A DNA stretch of 64,000 bases from an uncultured Lachnospiraceae bacterium (GTDB taxonomy: Bacteria > Bacillota > Clostridia > Lachnospirales > Lachnospiraceae): positions 60,535 to 124,534 of the forward strand of contig CAJUPT010000004.1 of the NCBI GenBank assembly GCA_910588405.1, written 5' to 3'. How positions within the stretch are numbered: position 1 is the stretch's first letter; each line of letters opens with the position of its first letter. Shown in pieces: positions 1 through 8,695 of this stretch. A program made the translations under genes and the position numbers. The notes below the pieces were generated by a model. That model ran no database searches. It was not told where the DNA came from and worked only from the letters and a program-made list of their open reading frames with translations.

Positions 1-357
1 GAAGACAGAGGTTAAGTTGGTGCGCAGAATTCTGTCCCAGTCCTCCGGCTTCATCTCCTGTAAAAGGCCGATATAGGAGATGCCTGCATTGTTCACCAGT
101 ACATCCGGGTCGCCGAACATTTTTTGGACTTTCGCAAACATTTCTTCACATTTTTCGTAGATACCCATATCCCCTAGGAATGTAAGACAGGGAACCTGAT
201 AGGATTCAATATCTTTTTTGACCTGCAAAAGCATATCCTCATGGGCGGGATTGACACAGTTGATCGCCACCTGATAGCCTTTTTTCGCAAATTTTACTGC
301 GATTGCTTTCCCGATCCCACGAGAAGCGCCTGTTACGATAACCGTTTTTTTACTCAT
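1..357 (-). CDS. SDR-family oxidoreductase (3-oxoacyl-ACP reductase-like), 3' part outside window
   Basis: This is the N-terminal 119 residues of a short-chain dehydrogenase/reductase; the gene runs off the left edge. The translation starts MSKKTVIVTGASRGIGKAI, which carries the NAD(P)-binding TGxxxGIG motif, and NNAG follows near residue 95. Both are diagnostic of classical SDRs, of which FabG is the commonest bacterial type. The catalytic Ser-Tyr-Lys lies beyond the window, so the substrate cannot be told. The start ATG at 357 follows an AAAGGG ribosome-binding site, and a repeated leader element lies just upstream (380-480). Family assignment is secure; the FabG label is only a guess. Confidence 0.85.
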   Translation of the reverse strand, partial: MSKKTVIVTGASRGIGKAIAVKFAKKGYQVAINCVNPAHEDMLLQVKKDIESYQVPCLTFLGDMGIYEKCEEMFAKVQKMFGDPDVLVNNAGISYIGLLQEMKPEDWDRILRTNLTSVF

Positions 358-379
358 AAGTTCACCCTTTCTATGAAAG

Positions 380-480
380 TACCGCAACTCCCCTTTTAGT
401 CCCCCGAGCCGGTAGAATGTTCAGTCGCTGATACTTATTATTTTGCAGCCCGGCTCGTCGCTGATCTATAGTTCCGCAAT
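380..480 (-). repeat. Leader element copy A (upstream of the SDR gene)
   Basis: In the direction of the SDR gene this reads as a structured leader ending in AGGGGAGTTGCGGTAC, 24 nt before the start codon. An 8-bp perfect stem (405-412 with 450-457) encloses a GCTG/CAGC hairpin. The 5' end also carries TTGCGGAACTATAG. Similar 3' boxes precede the genes starting at 27423, 34210, 36811 and 50562. Function unknown. Confidence 0.55.
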
Positions 481-674
481 TCATTTGATCTTATTTAAGT
501 ATACCACTTTTTCCGAAAAAGTTATACATAAACCTGCAAGCCTGTGCTATACTGGTTAATAGAAAAGGTTGAAAATAAACTTTCAAATCTACCTTGCTGA
601 CATAGTAAACTGCGTCAAGAAAGAGGAAAACATGATAAAACCCATTAGAATCATGAATGGAGGCTGAGTTACAA

Positions 675-1601
675 ATGGAAAATCAAAAACAGTACGATCT
701 GATTATTATTGGCTCAGGGCCGGCGGGTCTCTCCGCAGCGATCTATGCCCAGAGAGCGAAGCTTGAGACATTAATCATAGAGAAAGAACTGATGAGCGGA
801 GGGCAGGTGGTCAATACCTATGAGGTGGAAAATTACCCGGGGCTGAAAGGCATTAATGGATTTGACCTGGCGATGAAATTCCGTACCCATGCCGAGGAGC
901 TGGGAGCGGTCTTTGCGGAGGATGAGGTAACGGGCATTGAGAGGCTTGAGACAGGCTTTAAAGTGGTCTGCGCTGCTCATACCCATGAGGCTAAAGCAGT
1001 GATTGTGGCTACCGGAGCTACCCACAGAAAGCTGGGTGTCCCGGGTGAGGATACCTTTGCGGGGAAAGGAGTCAGCTACTGTGCCACCTGTGACGGCGCA
1101 TTTTTCCGCAATAAAACCACGGCAGTGGTAGGCGGCGGAGATGTGGCGGTGGAGGATGCCATTTTCCTCGCCAGGATGTGTGAGAAGGTGTATGTGATTC
1201 ACCGTCGGGATGAGCTGCGGGCGGCTAAAATATTACAGGAGCGGCTGTTTGCGTTGCCGAATGTGGAGCTGGTGTGGAACAGCACGGTGGAGCAGATTCA
1301 TGGGACAAGTTCCGTGGAGGAGCTGGAAGTTAAGAATAAGCTGACCGGGGAAACGATCCGGTTAAAGACAGACGGCGTGTTCATAGCGGTGGGTATCGTT
1401 CCCCACAGTGAGATTTTCGCCGGATTGGTGGAAACGGACGAACAGGGCTATCTGATTGCAGAGGAGGACGGGAAAACCTCTGTGCCTGGCATTTTCGCGG
1501 CCGGAGACGTGCGGACGAAGCAGCTGAGACAGATTGTGACGGCGGCATCGGACGGCGCTAATGCGCTGGCTTCGGTAGAACGGTGGATGCTGGAACAGTA
1601 A
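675..1601 (+). CDS. trxB: Thioredoxin-disulfide reductase
   Basis: A 308-residue flavoprotein that passes electrons from NADPH through FAD and a redox disulfide to thioredoxin in the cytoplasm. The FAD-binding GSGPAG lies at residues 13-18, the redox CATC at 136-139 (C136, C139), the NADP-binding GGGDVAVE near 152 and the second FAD motif FAAGDVR near the C-terminus. Length matches low-molecular-weight bacterial TrxB. I chose the ATG at 675 because GGAGG (659-663) precedes it; the in-frame ATG at 657 overlaps that site and has none of its own. A TATACT -10 with an upstream TG lies at 548-553. The gene appears to stand alone. Confidence 0.95.
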   Translation: MENQKQYDLIIIGSGPAGLSAAIYAQRAKLETLIIEKELMSGGQVVNTYEVENYPGLKGINGFDLAMKFRTHAEELGAVFAEDEVTGIERLETGFKVVCAAHTHEAKAVIVATGATHRKLGVPGEDTFAGKGVSYCATCDGAFFRNKTTAVVGGGDVAVEDAIFLARMCEKVYVIHRRDELRAAKILQERLFALPNVELVWNSTVEQIHGTSSVEELEVKNKLTGETIRLKTDGVFIAVGIVPHSEIFAGLVETDEQGYLIAEEDGKTSVPGIFAAGDVRTKQLRQIVTAASDGANALASVERWMLEQ

Positions 1602-1784
1602 AGTGGTAATCAGCCTGTCAAAAATAACTGCTCGGAAGGTTGATCTGACTTCGTCCGTATAATATCTGTAAATCTGCAAACACTTTCCATAAGACATTCT
1701 TTATATCACCGGAAGGTTCTTTTGAACTTCCCCATGATTAAAGAGGTTCGCAGAGCAAAATTCTTATTGATGGAGGCAGATACG

Positions 1785-2219
1785 ATGATCAATGATATGA
1801 CGATGCTGAACTTTATCCGGCAGAACACACAGATGGGCAGGCAGGGCATTTTGGATGTGCTTCCCAAGGTAGAAAATGAAAACAGTACCTTTACCGGCGC
1901 TCTGAACCGGCAGCGGAGGGAGTATGAAAGCATTTATGCCGAGGCGGATACCATGCTGAGGGAATTGGGCGGCCAGCCGGAAAATATCTCCGCCATGTCC
2001 AAAATATCTTCTCAGATGATGACCACGATGAAAACCATGACCGATTCTTCGGTTTCTCACATTGCCGACATGATGATTCAGGGCAGCTCTATGGGTGTAA
2101 CCAAGATCATACAGCACAAAAATGATTATGATCAGAGCAATCCCCGAATTACCGCCCTGGCGGACAAGCTGTTAAAGACAGAGCAGAATAATATTGAAGA
2201 GCTGAAAAAGTTTTTATAA
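1785..2219 (+). CDS. Small all-helical protein, possibly ferritin-like fold
   Basis: A 144-residue protein of unknown function, rich in Met, Gln and amphipathic helices, with no signal peptide, membrane segment or cysteine cluster. Its pattern of long helices recalls the four-helix bundles of DUF2383/ferritin-like proteins, but no metal-ligand pattern is convincing, so this is a weak suggestion. An upstream in-frame ATG exists at 1722. The start at 1785 is preferred because GGAGG (1772-1776) sits 8 nt before it. A short hairpin lies at 1711-1731, between trxB and this gene, and a strong inverted repeat follows the stop. Confidence 0.6.
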   Translation: MINDMTMLNFIRQNTQMGRQGILDVLPKVENENSTFTGALNRQRREYESIYAEADTMLRELGGQPENISAMSKISSQMMTTMKTMTDSSVSHIADMMIQGSSMGVTKIIQHKNDYDQSNPRITALADKLLKTEQNNIEELKKFL

Positions 2220-2230
2220 CATTAGAGAAA

Positions 2231-2285
2231 ATAAGCCGGAGGCCGCGAATGCAGTGACAGAGCATTCAAAGGGCCTCCGGCTTAT
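2231..2285. terminator. Bidirectional intrinsic terminator
   Basis: A perfect 14-bp inverted repeat (2231-2244 with 2272-2285) lies between two convergent genes. On the minus strand the stem is followed by TTTTCTCT, so it best serves the GTPase gene ending at 2377. Confidence 0.7.
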
Positions 2286-2376
2286 ATTGAAGTATCCGGC
2301 CAAATGCGCGATTGCAAAACATATCTGCAAAACATATCTGCGGCGCGCCGGAAGCGTATCCTGCGCAGTGACGCCT

Positions 2377-3333
2377 TTAATTAAAAAACACCATGTCATC
2401 CGGAAGCGGATCGGCTTCTTCAATGCTTTCCGCATATAGCACAGGCCCTTTCGCCCTGTAAGCCCGGGCATATTCCTCGGCCAGTTTTGCAGTCAGCGTA
2501 ATCCATTGGCCGTTTCTTAATGTTTCGGCCTGATCGCTTTTACAGATAAATCCGATAAAAGAGGTATCTTCTTCACAGCAGGCCATAGCCATGCGGCCGG
2601 GTACGAAGATTCCGTGGCCGATTCGCCGGTCTTTCATTACCTGGGCTCTGAATCGAAGGGTTTTGCCGAGATATCTGTCCGTGTGTTCTAGGGCGTCCAG
2701 ATACCAGATTCCATAGTCCTCTAACGGAATATCCACCACAGGCGCATCGAGATTGAAAGGCATTTCTTCCTCAAATATATTGTCCAGCTCGCCCGTCTCG
2801 TCCTCAAAGATAATTTCCGAACGTTGATTTACGGCCTTGATGTTCCGGCGGAAGGAGGCCAGCGGCAGCTCCGGGGTGCAGCGGTTGAAAATGACCAGCT
2901 CGGAATCTCTGACCATATCCATGAACAAAGACTTCATATTATTCATATACACCTGACAGGTGGAGGCATCGATCGTTGTGATCTGCTGGACAATCTCCCA
3001 GCCCTCGGGCAGCTCCATCTGATGAAGCCGGCCGGTTTGCCACATGCCATTGTATTCGATCAGCACACGGCCGGGCTGATAGATTTCTTCCAGCTTCTGA
3101 AGAAATCCTTCGTTAAAATGTTCCTGATCCTCTACAATCTCCAGCCTTGTGTCATGATCTGCCAGCTCTCTAAGATCATATTCTTCCTCTCCCTCTTCAC
3201 AGAGGATCAATAGCGTGGGCTCATCGATATCAAAGTATTCCTGAGCGACAGTAAAACGCAAAAAGGAGGTTTTCCCGCCTTCCAGAAACCCGTTTACCAG
3301 ATAAACCGGTACTCTTACATCATCTTCTTCCAT
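2377..3333 (-). CDS. CobW/G3E-type P-loop GTPase with DUF1980-like C-terminal domain
   Basis: A 318-residue cytoplasmic protein. The N-terminus opens with VPVYLVNGFLEGGKTSF, a Walker A motif (GxxxxGKT) placed as in CobW/COG0523 G3E GTPases, which are metal chaperones or permease accessory proteins. The usual CXCC metal site of COG0523 is not evident. The C-terminal ~90 residues (pattern GIFVPGRMAMACCEEDTSF) resemble the DUF1980/TIGR03943 domain of YcgQ-type proteins that partner CobW-like permease systems. I infer a fusion of the two. The ATG at 3333 is chosen over 3402 because it begins just before the conserved domain. No neighbour suggests a substrate. Confidence 0.65.
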   Translation of the reverse strand: MEEDDVRVPVYLVNGFLEGGKTSFLRFTVAQEYFDIDEPTLLILCEEGEEEYDLRELADHDTRLEIVEDQEHFNEGFLQKLEEIYQPGRVLIEYNGMWQTGRLHQMELPEGWEIVQQITTIDASTCQVYMNNMKSLFMDMVRDSELVIFNRCTPELPLASFRRNIKAVNQRSEIIFEDETGELDNIFEEEMPFNLDAPVVDIPLEDYGIWYLDALEHTDRYLGKTLRFRAQVMKDRRIGHGIFVPGRMAMACCEEDTSFIGFICKSDQAETLRNGQWITLTAKLAEEYARAYRAKGPVLYAESIEEADPLPDDMVFFN

Positions 3334-3523
3334 ATGTCTTGTGAAACCCTTTCTCAAATGATTGCTTTTGAGTATTGTACATCTTTCTCTATCGGCTTGC
3401 AAGCCTCATTCTATTGAAACGTAGCATAGCTGAAGAGCAACGGGAAATTATGGTGAAAAAGTGTATTCTATCGAACAAAAAAATTGTAAGTTTTACCAAA
3501 CGTGAAGATTAAGGGTTAGGCGG

Positions 3524-3552
3524 TTGACAAAGAAATATTCATTTGTTATAAT
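3524..3552 (+). promoter_or_regulatory. Consensus sigma-A promoter for the NlpC/P60 gene
   Basis: TTGACA (3524-3529), 17 nt, TATAAT (3547-3552): a perfect match to the housekeeping consensus. The leader that follows contains a short CCGCAGG/CTGCGG hairpin near 3585-3600. Confidence 0.85.
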
Positions 3553-3638
3553 GTCAAAGACGATTTAATAATTTTGTAACAATTTCCGCAGGCCCTGCGG
3601 GAATATACAAAACAGAGTGGTTGTAATTGGAGGTACCA

Positions 3639-5261
3639 ATGAAATATAAAAATAATAAGAAAGCGGTTATCGCCGCATGTGCTTATGCGACAGCAGCGCT
3701 CACGGTTGCGTCTATGCTGCCGATTTCAGCCAGAGCGGCGTCTGTTTCTATTCTGCCGATGGATTCGGCGCTGGCCGGGATTTCGATTCCTATGAATAAT
3801 TATTATGCCAGCAGCCTGGCTCCGGAAAAGGAACTGAAAGAGTTTTTAGAGACGAAAGTTTCCGCGAATACGGTGAAGGAAACGGAGACGGTCACACCGG
3901 AGACCACAGAGGAGGGAACTTCTGCCGCAAGTGAAAGTGTGACGGAGACATCCGCCGCCACAGAAAGCGCAGAGGAAACAACCGCTGCCAAAGAAAGTGT
4001 GACGGAAACCACAGTTGCCGAAGAAACCACAGTCGCCGAAGAAACCACAGCCGCGATGACAGTAGCCGGAGAAGGTGTTGCAGGCATGGCTGCCGTCCAA
4101 AAGGAAACTACGGCTGCACAGACAGAGACTCCCACAGAGACAAATGCGCCGTCTCCTTATGACAATATAGCGATTACCCGCGTGTCCAATTATGTGAATA
4201 TCCGCGATGCGGCCAGCACAGAGGGCGAAGTGGTAGGTAAGATTTATGATAAGGCTGCCGCCACGATCCTGGATACGGTGGACGGTGAGGATGGCCAGTG
4301 GTATTACATAGAATCCGGTAATGTAAAAGGATATATGAAGGCGGAGTTTTTCGTGACCGGCGAGGAAGCAGAGCGGATCGCCAAAGAAGTGGGCACGGTA
4401 TGGGCAAGAACCACGGCGGTTACTCTGAAGCTTAGACAGGAACCCAGCACCGAGAGCTTGGTGATGACATTACTGGCTCAGGGTGAGACCTATCTGGTGA
4501 GAGAGGAAAATATTATAAACGAAGCCGGCGAGAATTTTATAGAGATACTGGTCAGCGCCGGCGAGACAGAGGAAGACAGTCTGATCGGTTATATTTCCAG
4601 CGATTATGCCGATGTTTATGTAGAATTTGAGGAGGCAATCTCCAAGGAAGAAGAGGAAGCGGAGCTGGCCCGTATTCAGAGACTCAAAGAAGAGGAAGAA
4701 GCAGCCAGAAGAAGGATTGAGGAAGAAAAACGTGCGGCTGCCGCAGCAGCTGCTGCTACGACAGCGCCCACGACGGCAGCGCCGGTGCAGACAGAACCTT
4801 CCGGAGAGGGTGGAGCGACTGCCGCTGAGACACAGGCGCCTGCCGAGACGCCGGCTCCTACCGAAGCTCCTGTACAGGAACCTGCATCCGGTAACGGCGC
4901 TCTCAGGGATGCCCTTGTGGCCAGGGCGAAGCAGTATGCGGGAAATCTGTCTTATGTTTATGGCGGAACCAGCTTAAGCGGCGGTGTGGATTGTTCAGGC
5001 TTTACCCAGGCGATTTATCGGGAATATGGAATTTCCATTCCCAGAGATGCGGCAAGCCAAGCCTATGGCGGTACCCGTATCAGCAGAGGCGATTTACAGC
5101 CGGGCGATCTGGTATTCTATTCCAACGGCGGCGGAATCAGCCATGTGGGAATGTACATCGGCGGCGGACAGATCGTTCACGCGGCTAACAGAGCCACCGG
5201 CGTCAAGATCTCCAGTATGGATTATTCAACGCCCGTAGCCTATGGAAGATATACGCCGTAA
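3639..5261 (+). CDS. Secreted SH3-domain/NlpC-P60 peptidoglycan hydrolase
   Basis: A 540-residue exported cell-wall enzyme. A signal peptide ends near ISARA-A (residue ~34). A Thr/Glu/Ala-rich linker with 6-residue repeats (VAEETT) follows to ~165. Two bacterial SH3 domains occupy ~175-240 and ~255-330, then comes a charged coiled-coil and an Ala/Thr/Pro linker. The C-terminal NlpC/P60 domain (~425-540) has the catalytic triad visible as C452 (DCSGF), H502 (HVGMYIG) and H514 (HAAN). Such enzymes cleave D-Glu-gamma-diamino acid bonds in peptide stems. The start at 3639 is fixed by GGAGG at 3629-3633; an upstream TTG at 3627 is ignored. It has its own promoter and terminator. Confidence 0.93.
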   Translation: MKYKNNKKAVIAACAYATAALTVASMLPISARAASVSILPMDSALAGISIPMNNYYASSLAPEKELKEFLETKVSANTVKETETVTPETTEEGTSAASESVTETSAATESAEETTAAKESVTETTVAEETTVAEETTAAMTVAGEGVAGMAAVQKETTAAQTETPTETNAPSPYDNIAITRVSNYVNIRDAASTEGEVVGKIYDKAAATILDTVDGEDGQWYYIESGNVKGYMKAEFFVTGEEAERIAKEVGTVWARTTAVTLKLRQEPSTESLVMTLLAQGETYLVREENIINEAGENFIEILVSAGETEEDSLIGYISSDYADVYVEFEEAISKEEEEAELARIQRLKEEEEAARRRIEEEKRAAAAAAAATTAPTTAAPVQTEPSGEGGATAAETQAPAETPAPTEAPVQEPASGNGALRDALVARAKQYAGNLSYVYGGTSLSGGVDCSGFTQAIYREYGISIPRDAASQAYGGTRISRGDLQPGDLVFYSNGGGISHVGMYIGGGQIVHAANRATGVKISSMDYSTPVAYGRYTP

Positions 5262-5331
5262 ATGATAAAGCTTTATAAGCGCTAAAAACATAGCTTAGGA
5301 GTGCTTACTTTATATTGAAACCGGTATATAC

Positions 5332-5384
5332 AAAAAACCCGCCTGCTCCACGTCCTTAGAATGTGGTGCAGGCGGGGGTTTTTC
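5332..5384 (+). terminator. Intrinsic terminator after the NlpC/P60 gene
   Basis: CCCGCCTGC (5338-5346) pairs with GCAGGCGGG (5368-5376), extended by flanking A/T pairs, and is followed by GTTTTTC. Confidence 0.85.
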
Positions 5385-5495
5385 GTATCATAGTAAAATC
5401 TTTTGAGCGATCATAGGAAAGTGGATGCTTTGAGAAAAAACTTTTTATAGGAGTAACGCCACTTCATAAATACAAACAGCGGTTTCCGCAAAAAA

Positions 5496-6164
5496 TTAGT
5501 ACCCGCTTCCTGTCTCTTCCTTTTTCACAATCTTTACAATCCGGCTGGTTCCCAGACGGTCTGCGCCGAGAGAGAGGAATTTTTCCGCATCCTCCATGGA
5601 GGAAATGCCGCCGGCAGCTTTCATCTTCACGTTTTTACCAATATGCTCCGAGAACAGTTTAATATCCTCGAAGGTGGCGCCTGCCGTGGAGAAGCCGGTG
5701 GAGGTCTTGATATAATCGGCGCCTGCGTTTGTCACCGCATGGCACAGCTTGATCTTTTCCTCATCGGTCAGCAGACAGGTCTCGATGATAACCTTTAAGA
5801 TTTTGTCGCCGCAGGCTGTTTTCAGAGTGCGGATTTCTTGTTCAACGGCGTCAAATTTTCCATCCTTCACCCATCCGATATTAATTACCATGTCTATCTC
5901 ATCGGCACCGTTCTTCAGCGCATCCTTAGTCTCAAATTCCTTTGCGGCTGTCGTCATATAGCCGTTGGGGAATCCGATGACCGTGCAGACAGCCACGTTG
6001 TCTCTCACATATTCTTTAGCCTGTTTTACATAGCTGGGCGGAATGCAGACAGAGGCTGTCTGATAGCGGATTCCGTCGTCGCAGATCTGGCGGATCTCCT
6101 CCCAGGTGGCGGTCTGTGCCAGCAGCGTGTGGTCAACGTGACATAAAATTTCTTTTTGATTCAT
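5496..6164 (-). CDS. deoC: Deoxyribose-phosphate aldolase
   Basis: A 222-residue class I aldolase. Family enzymes cleave 2-deoxyribose-5-phosphate to glyceraldehyde-3-phosphate and acetaldehyde. The Schiff-base lysine is K153 in YIKTSTGF, with the proton-relay D91 (EIDMVINIG) and K182 (MKAAGG) also present. It is the last gene of the minus-strand sugar cluster, 18 nt after a permease gene, so its natural substrate may be set by the sugar imported there rather than by nucleoside salvage; no nucleoside phosphorylase or phosphopentomutase is nearby. The ribosome-binding site is AAGGGAG. Confidence 0.92.
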   Translation of the reverse strand: MNQKEILCHVDHTLLAQTATWEEIRQICDDGIRYQTASVCIPPSYVKQAKEYVRDNVAVCTVIGFPNGYMTTAAKEFETKDALKNGADEIDMVINIGWVKDGKFDAVEQEIRTLKTACGDKILKVIIETCLLTDEEKIKLCHAVTNAGADYIKTSTGFSTAGATFEDIKLFSEHIGKNVKMKAAGGISSMEDAEKFLSLGADRLGTSRIVKIVKKEETGSGY

Positions 6165-6182
6165 ATGATAGTAATCTCCCTT

Positions 6183-7151
6183 TTATTTCACAATCAAATC
6201 TCTTCCCCGGGTATCCGTATTCAGACATACGGCGATGATCAGGATGATACCGATAATGATATCCTTCCACAGCGGATCTACGCCCATCATGTTCAGTCCC
6301 GACGTTACGCCCGTAATGGTTACGACGCCGAGAGCGGTTCTCAAAACACTGCCGCGGCCGCCGGCCATGGAGGTGCCGCCCAGGGCCACCGACGCGATGG
6401 CGGTCAGCGTCAGGGCGTCTCCCACCGTAGGTACGGCGGATTTCAGCTTATAGGCGTAGAGCGCTCCCGCCAGGGCGCTGCAGGCGCCGCTGATGACGAA
6501 AGCGGCAATCTGTGCCATGTCCGTGTTCACACCGGCCAGTCTGGTGGCGCTTACATTTGCGCCTACGCCAAATATGGCTTTTCCGTATACGGTGTACTGC
6601 TGGAAAATATACAGCACCGCGACGCCGACCAGGGCGATCAGAAACATAACCGGGATGCCAAGTACCTTCTGTGTCGCCCATTGAACCATGAAACGTTTGT
6701 CCATCGGTATGATTTCAGATCCGTTGGGGCAGAGATACAAAGCGATGTATGACCAGAAATTCATGGTACACAGGGTTACGATAAAGGACGGAAGTTTCAG
6801 CTTTGTAACCAGAAGCCCGTTGACTAAGCCCATCACAAGACCTGCAATCAGCATAATAGGAATGATCGCATTGCCAAACTGGGCTACGTAGACGCCGCTC
6901 AATACGCAGGTACAGGATACCATCGCGCCCGCTCCCAGATCGATACCGCCAGTGTAGATGATAAAGGACATGCCGCCTGCCATCAGCAAAAGGGGCGCCG
7001 CTTCGGTCATCATGTTCTGAAGACTGTAGGGAGTCATGAAGTTGGGGATAATGACACTGAACACACCGAATACCAGCACGATGCTTATGAGGCACATGTA
7101 TTTTGAGAAGTCGGATAAATGAAAACTTTTCTTATTGTTCGCGTTAGCCAT
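6183..7151 (-). CDS. Ribose-type ABC transporter permease (second)
   Basis: A 322-residue integral membrane protein with about eight to ten hydrophobic helices. The EGA-like loop and the conserved ASVALGGTSMAGGRGS segment are typical of RbsC/XylH/AlsC permeases. It forms the membrane channel with the permease encoded at 8696-9721 and is driven by the ATPase at 7165-8685, which ends 13 nt upstream. GGAGG precedes the start. Two different permease genes suggest a heterodimeric pore. Confidence 0.9.
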   Translation of the reverse strand: MANANNKKSFHLSDFSKYMCLISIVLVFGVFSVIIPNFMTPYSLQNMMTEAAPLLLMAGGMSFIIYTGGIDLGAGAMVSCTCVLSGVYVAQFGNAIIPIMLIAGLVMGLVNGLLVTKLKLPSFIVTLCTMNFWSYIALYLCPNGSEIIPMDKRFMVQWATQKVLGIPVMFLIALVGVAVLYIFQQYTVYGKAIFGVGANVSATRLAGVNTDMAQIAAFVISGACSALAGALYAYKLKSAVPTVGDALTLTAIASVALGGTSMAGGRGSVLRTALGVVTITGVTSGLNMMGVDPLWKDIIIGIILIIAVCLNTDTRGRDLIVK

Positions 7152-7164
7152 GTTCTGTTACCTC

Positions 7165-8685
7165 CTACATCATTTTCTGGACGATGTCCAGCTGGAGCGG
7201 TTTGTCGCCCACCGGGCAGTCAAACATTCCGGTGACAAGGCCGTCGCGCAGAACGATGATTCTGCTGGAAAGGCCGATACATTCGTCCAGTGTGTCCCCA
7301 AGCAAAATGATGGAATTGCCTGCGGCGGTCATATCCCTGACAAGATCATAAATTTCCTCTTTTGAACCCACGTCCACGCCTCTGGTAGGGTGGTTTAAGA
7401 TCAAAACCTCACAGCCGCTTTCAAGTGCCCGGGCGAAGATCACCTTCTGCGCATTTCCGCCGGACAGCTGATTGATACGATCGTTGATGGAGAAGCATTT
7501 AACACCGGCCTTTTCCACCCAGTCCTGCGCAATTTTTCGCGTTTTTTTGGCAGATAAAAAGCTGTGGTTGGAGAGGGCGTCCATATGGGAGACGATGATA
7601 TTGTCCTCAATGGAAAGAATGCCGATCATGCCCTCGTCACGCCGTTCCTTGGGAACGGAGAGGATGCCTTTTTTTCTGGCCTGGTAAGGGTTCGCGAAAG
7701 TGCATTCCTTTCCTTTCATTTTGATGGTTCCTGCCGTGGGAGCTGCATCACCTACCAGTACGGCGCATACGTCCTCTTTGCCGGAACCCTCCACGCCGCA
7801 CAGTCCCAGTACCTCTCCCCGTTTCAGCTCAAAGCTGACATGGTTGAAAGCGCCGAACAGGCTTAAGTCATTGACCTCCAGAATCACCTCGTCGGAAGGT
7901 ACGGTCTGTTTGTGCTCCACATAGAATTCGCCGGTGGTGCTTCTGCCGATCATTTTTTCATAAAGCAGGTTGACGTCTGCCCCTTCGGTCTGCATCACGG
8001 CGGTTTCCTCGCCGTCTTTGAATACATAGATTCTGTCTGTGATTTCCAGAACCTCGTCCAGACGGTGAGAAATGAAAATCACAGCGTTGCCCTGCTCCTT
8101 CATGTTTCGAACCTGAACGAACAGCTTCTGAATTTCTTCGTCGGACAGAACGGTGGTGGGCTCGTCCAGCAGGATAATTGCGTGGCCGTTGGCAGCCTCC
8201 GTCACCACATCAAGAACCTTGGCGATTTCTACCATCTGTCTGGCGGCGAAATCGATGTCCCGCACCTTTTTGGAAGGGTCAATATCCATTTCAATGCGTT
8301 CCAGCGCCTTTTTCGCGTCCTGATTCATTTTATTCCAGTTTACGAAACCACAGGTGGAATACTTTTTTTCACGTCCCAGATAAATATTCTGGGCAATGGT
8401 CAGACTTCCCACAAGGGACTGCTCCTGGAACACCATGCCGATGCCCTGATGGTTGGCATCCAGAATAGAACTGGCGGAATAGGGCTTGCCCATGAAGAAC
8501 ATTTCGCCCATGGAGCTTTTCTCTACGCCGCTGATCAGCTTCATCAGCGTGGATTTGCCTGCGCCGTTCTCGCCAATCAGTCCGATGACCTCGCCGCCGT
8601 AAATCTGCATGTCAATATCGTGGAGGACCGTATTGGCTCCATATGTTTTGCCGACGCCTTTTGCCTCAAATAATAATTCGCCCAT
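7165..8685 (-). CDS. Ribose-type ABC transporter ATP-binding protein (two ATPase domains)
   Basis: A 506-residue tandem ATPase of the RbsA/MglA/XylG/AlsA class. Domain 1 has Walker A GENGAGKST, an unusual signature region near residues 145-155 (DFAARQMVEIAKVL, without LSGGQ) and Walker B IILLDEPTT. Domain 2 has the degenerate P-loop GVEGSGKED and the signature LSGGNAQKVIFARAL, followed by VLILNHPTRGVD, where the usual Glu after the Walker B Asp is replaced. A mixed canonical/degenerate pair is normal for this class. The start is 10 nt after the preceding permease gene and has GGAGGGG upstream, which implies tight co-expression. Confidence 0.93.
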   Translation of the reverse strand: MGELLFEAKGVGKTYGANTVLHDIDMQIYGGEVIGLIGENGAGKSTLMKLISGVEKSSMGEMFFMGKPYSASSILDANHQGIGMVFQEQSLVGSLTIAQNIYLGREKKYSTCGFVNWNKMNQDAKKALERIEMDIDPSKKVRDIDFAARQMVEIAKVLDVVTEAANGHAIILLDEPTTVLSDEEIQKLFVQVRNMKEQGNAVIFISHRLDEVLEITDRIYVFKDGEETAVMQTEGADVNLLYEKMIGRSTTGEFYVEHKQTVPSDEVILEVNDLSLFGAFNHVSFELKRGEVLGLCGVEGSGKEDVCAVLVGDAAPTAGTIKMKGKECTFANPYQARKKGILSVPKERRDEGMIGILSIEDNIIVSHMDALSNHSFLSAKKTRKIAQDWVEKAGVKCFSINDRINQLSGGNAQKVIFARALESGCEVLILNHPTRGVDVGSKEEIYDLVRDMTAAGNSIILLGDTLDECIGLSSRIIVLRDGLVTGMFDCPVGDKPLQLDIVQKMM

Positions 8686-8695
8686 AAGTCCCCTC

